Of a stretch of 64,000 bases of DNA, positions 63,892-64,000 are shown one piece after another. The notes beneath the pieces were generated by a model, which saw nothing but the letters and a program-made list of their open reading frames with translations, made no database searches and was not told the DNA's origin. The position numbers and the translations under genes were made by a program. The stretch's first letter is position 1. Each line of letters starts with the position of its first letter. Source of the stretch: JANXLO01 sp038231295. Its GTDB lineage: Bacteria > Armatimonadota > Chthonomonadetes > Chthonomonadales > Chthonomonadaceae. The stretch is from contig JBBRLP010000005.1 in NCBI GenBank assembly GCA_038231295.1, positions 20,586 to 84,585 of the forward strand. Direction: 5' to 3'.

Positions 63892-63948
63892 GTTAGCACT
63901 CCTTGTCGAATTTGGTTTTGCCGATCAAATCGATAAAGGAGCGCTAAC
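63892..63948. repeat. Imperfect 57-bp inverted repeat before a partial gene
   Basis: GTTAGCACTCCTT (63892-63904) and AAGGAGCGCTAAC (63936-63948) are inverted copies with one mismatch, and the inner parts also pair partly. The right arm contains the ribosome site of the next frame. It may be an operator, a riboregulatory hairpin or an element terminus. Confidence 0.5.
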
Positions 63949-63951
63949 ACG

Positions 63952-64000
63952 ATGATTTTAGCAGATATTTGGGAGACTATCTGCTCTACCCTAGTGCCGC
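63952..64000 (+). CDS. Start of an unidentified gene, truncated by the window
   Basis: Sixteen codons (MILADIWETICSTLVP) follow AAGGAG at ten bases. Too short to assign. The flanking inverted repeat makes an insertion sequence possible. Confidence 0.4.
   Translation, partial: MILADIWETICSTLVP

Noticed and set aside
63892..63948. CIRCE heat-shock operator
   Set aside because: CIRCE needs a 9-base spacer; here it is about 31 bases and one arm differs. The 16 visible codons after it are not groES or dnaK.
1..64000. CRISPR arrays, rRNA or tRNA genes
   Set aside because: No regularly spaced direct repeats, no cloverleaf and no rRNA-like stretches were found by eye; a tRNAscan run would be decisive for tRNAs.

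Overview
The window looks like a chromosomal segment of a GC-rich, Gram-negative-type bacterium, most likely an Armatimonadota member. The pointers are an H-X9-DG (DUF1559-type) prepilin whose N-terminus resembles those abundant in that phylum, a PEP-CTERM protein, TolC/RND export machinery, and many TTG/GTG starts behind strong GGAGG sites. The phylum call is inference; no 16S gene is present.

Layout. 0-3 kb: a Ycf46-like AAA ATPase running off the left edge, a TIM-barrel sugar epimerase and an AhpD-like gene with an in-frame TGA exactly at the peroxidatic Cys, followed by a bSECIS-like hairpin (probable selenoprotein). 3-8 kb: a tight three-gene minus-strand operon of sigma factor, HTH protein and an ImmA/IrrE-UvrD helicase-degenerate nuclease fusion. 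8-15 kb: lexA, rplJ-rplL with a leader, MATE and MFS transporters, M42 peptidase. 15-18.7 kb: circularly permuted ATP-grasp, alpha-E and transglutaminase genes. 18.8-22.3 kb: the standout locus, a PII gene overlapping a ubiquitin-like operon with a RING-like zinc protein, E1, ubiquitin-like protein with a bare Gly-Gly C-terminus, E2 and JAMM isopeptidase. 22.3-24.5 kb: an AT-richer patch with an RHS remnant and orphan genes.

24.5-40 kb: lipid kinase, ECF sigma/anti-sigma pair, a double ABC transporter operon, a secreted protein whose C-terminus is encoded by a 189-bp inverted-repeat element, a permease, a methyltransferase/glycosyltransferase pair, an ADP-ribosylglycohydrolase-like protein, a two-component system and a Uma2 protein. 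40-48.4 kb: a branched-chain amino acid cluster (ilvB, ilvN, ilvC, leuA) behind a T-box leader, with four unrelated genes interspersed. 48.4-59 kb: a TPR protein and an export set (HlyD-type adaptor, TolC, RND pump, RND adaptor) interrupted by a MITE-like element. 59-64 kb: surface and secreted proteins (prepilin, lipoprotein, PEP-CTERM, YadA-head-like), a second epimerase and the start of an unidentified gene behind an inverted repeat.

The best candidates for an unusual system are the PII-linked ubiquitin-like conjugation operon, the sigma/HTH/ImmA-helicase operon and the CxxU AhpD-like selenoprotein. Short G/C-rich palindromes recur between genes and suggest an active dispersed-repeat family. 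No rRNA, tRNA or CRISPR array was recognised.
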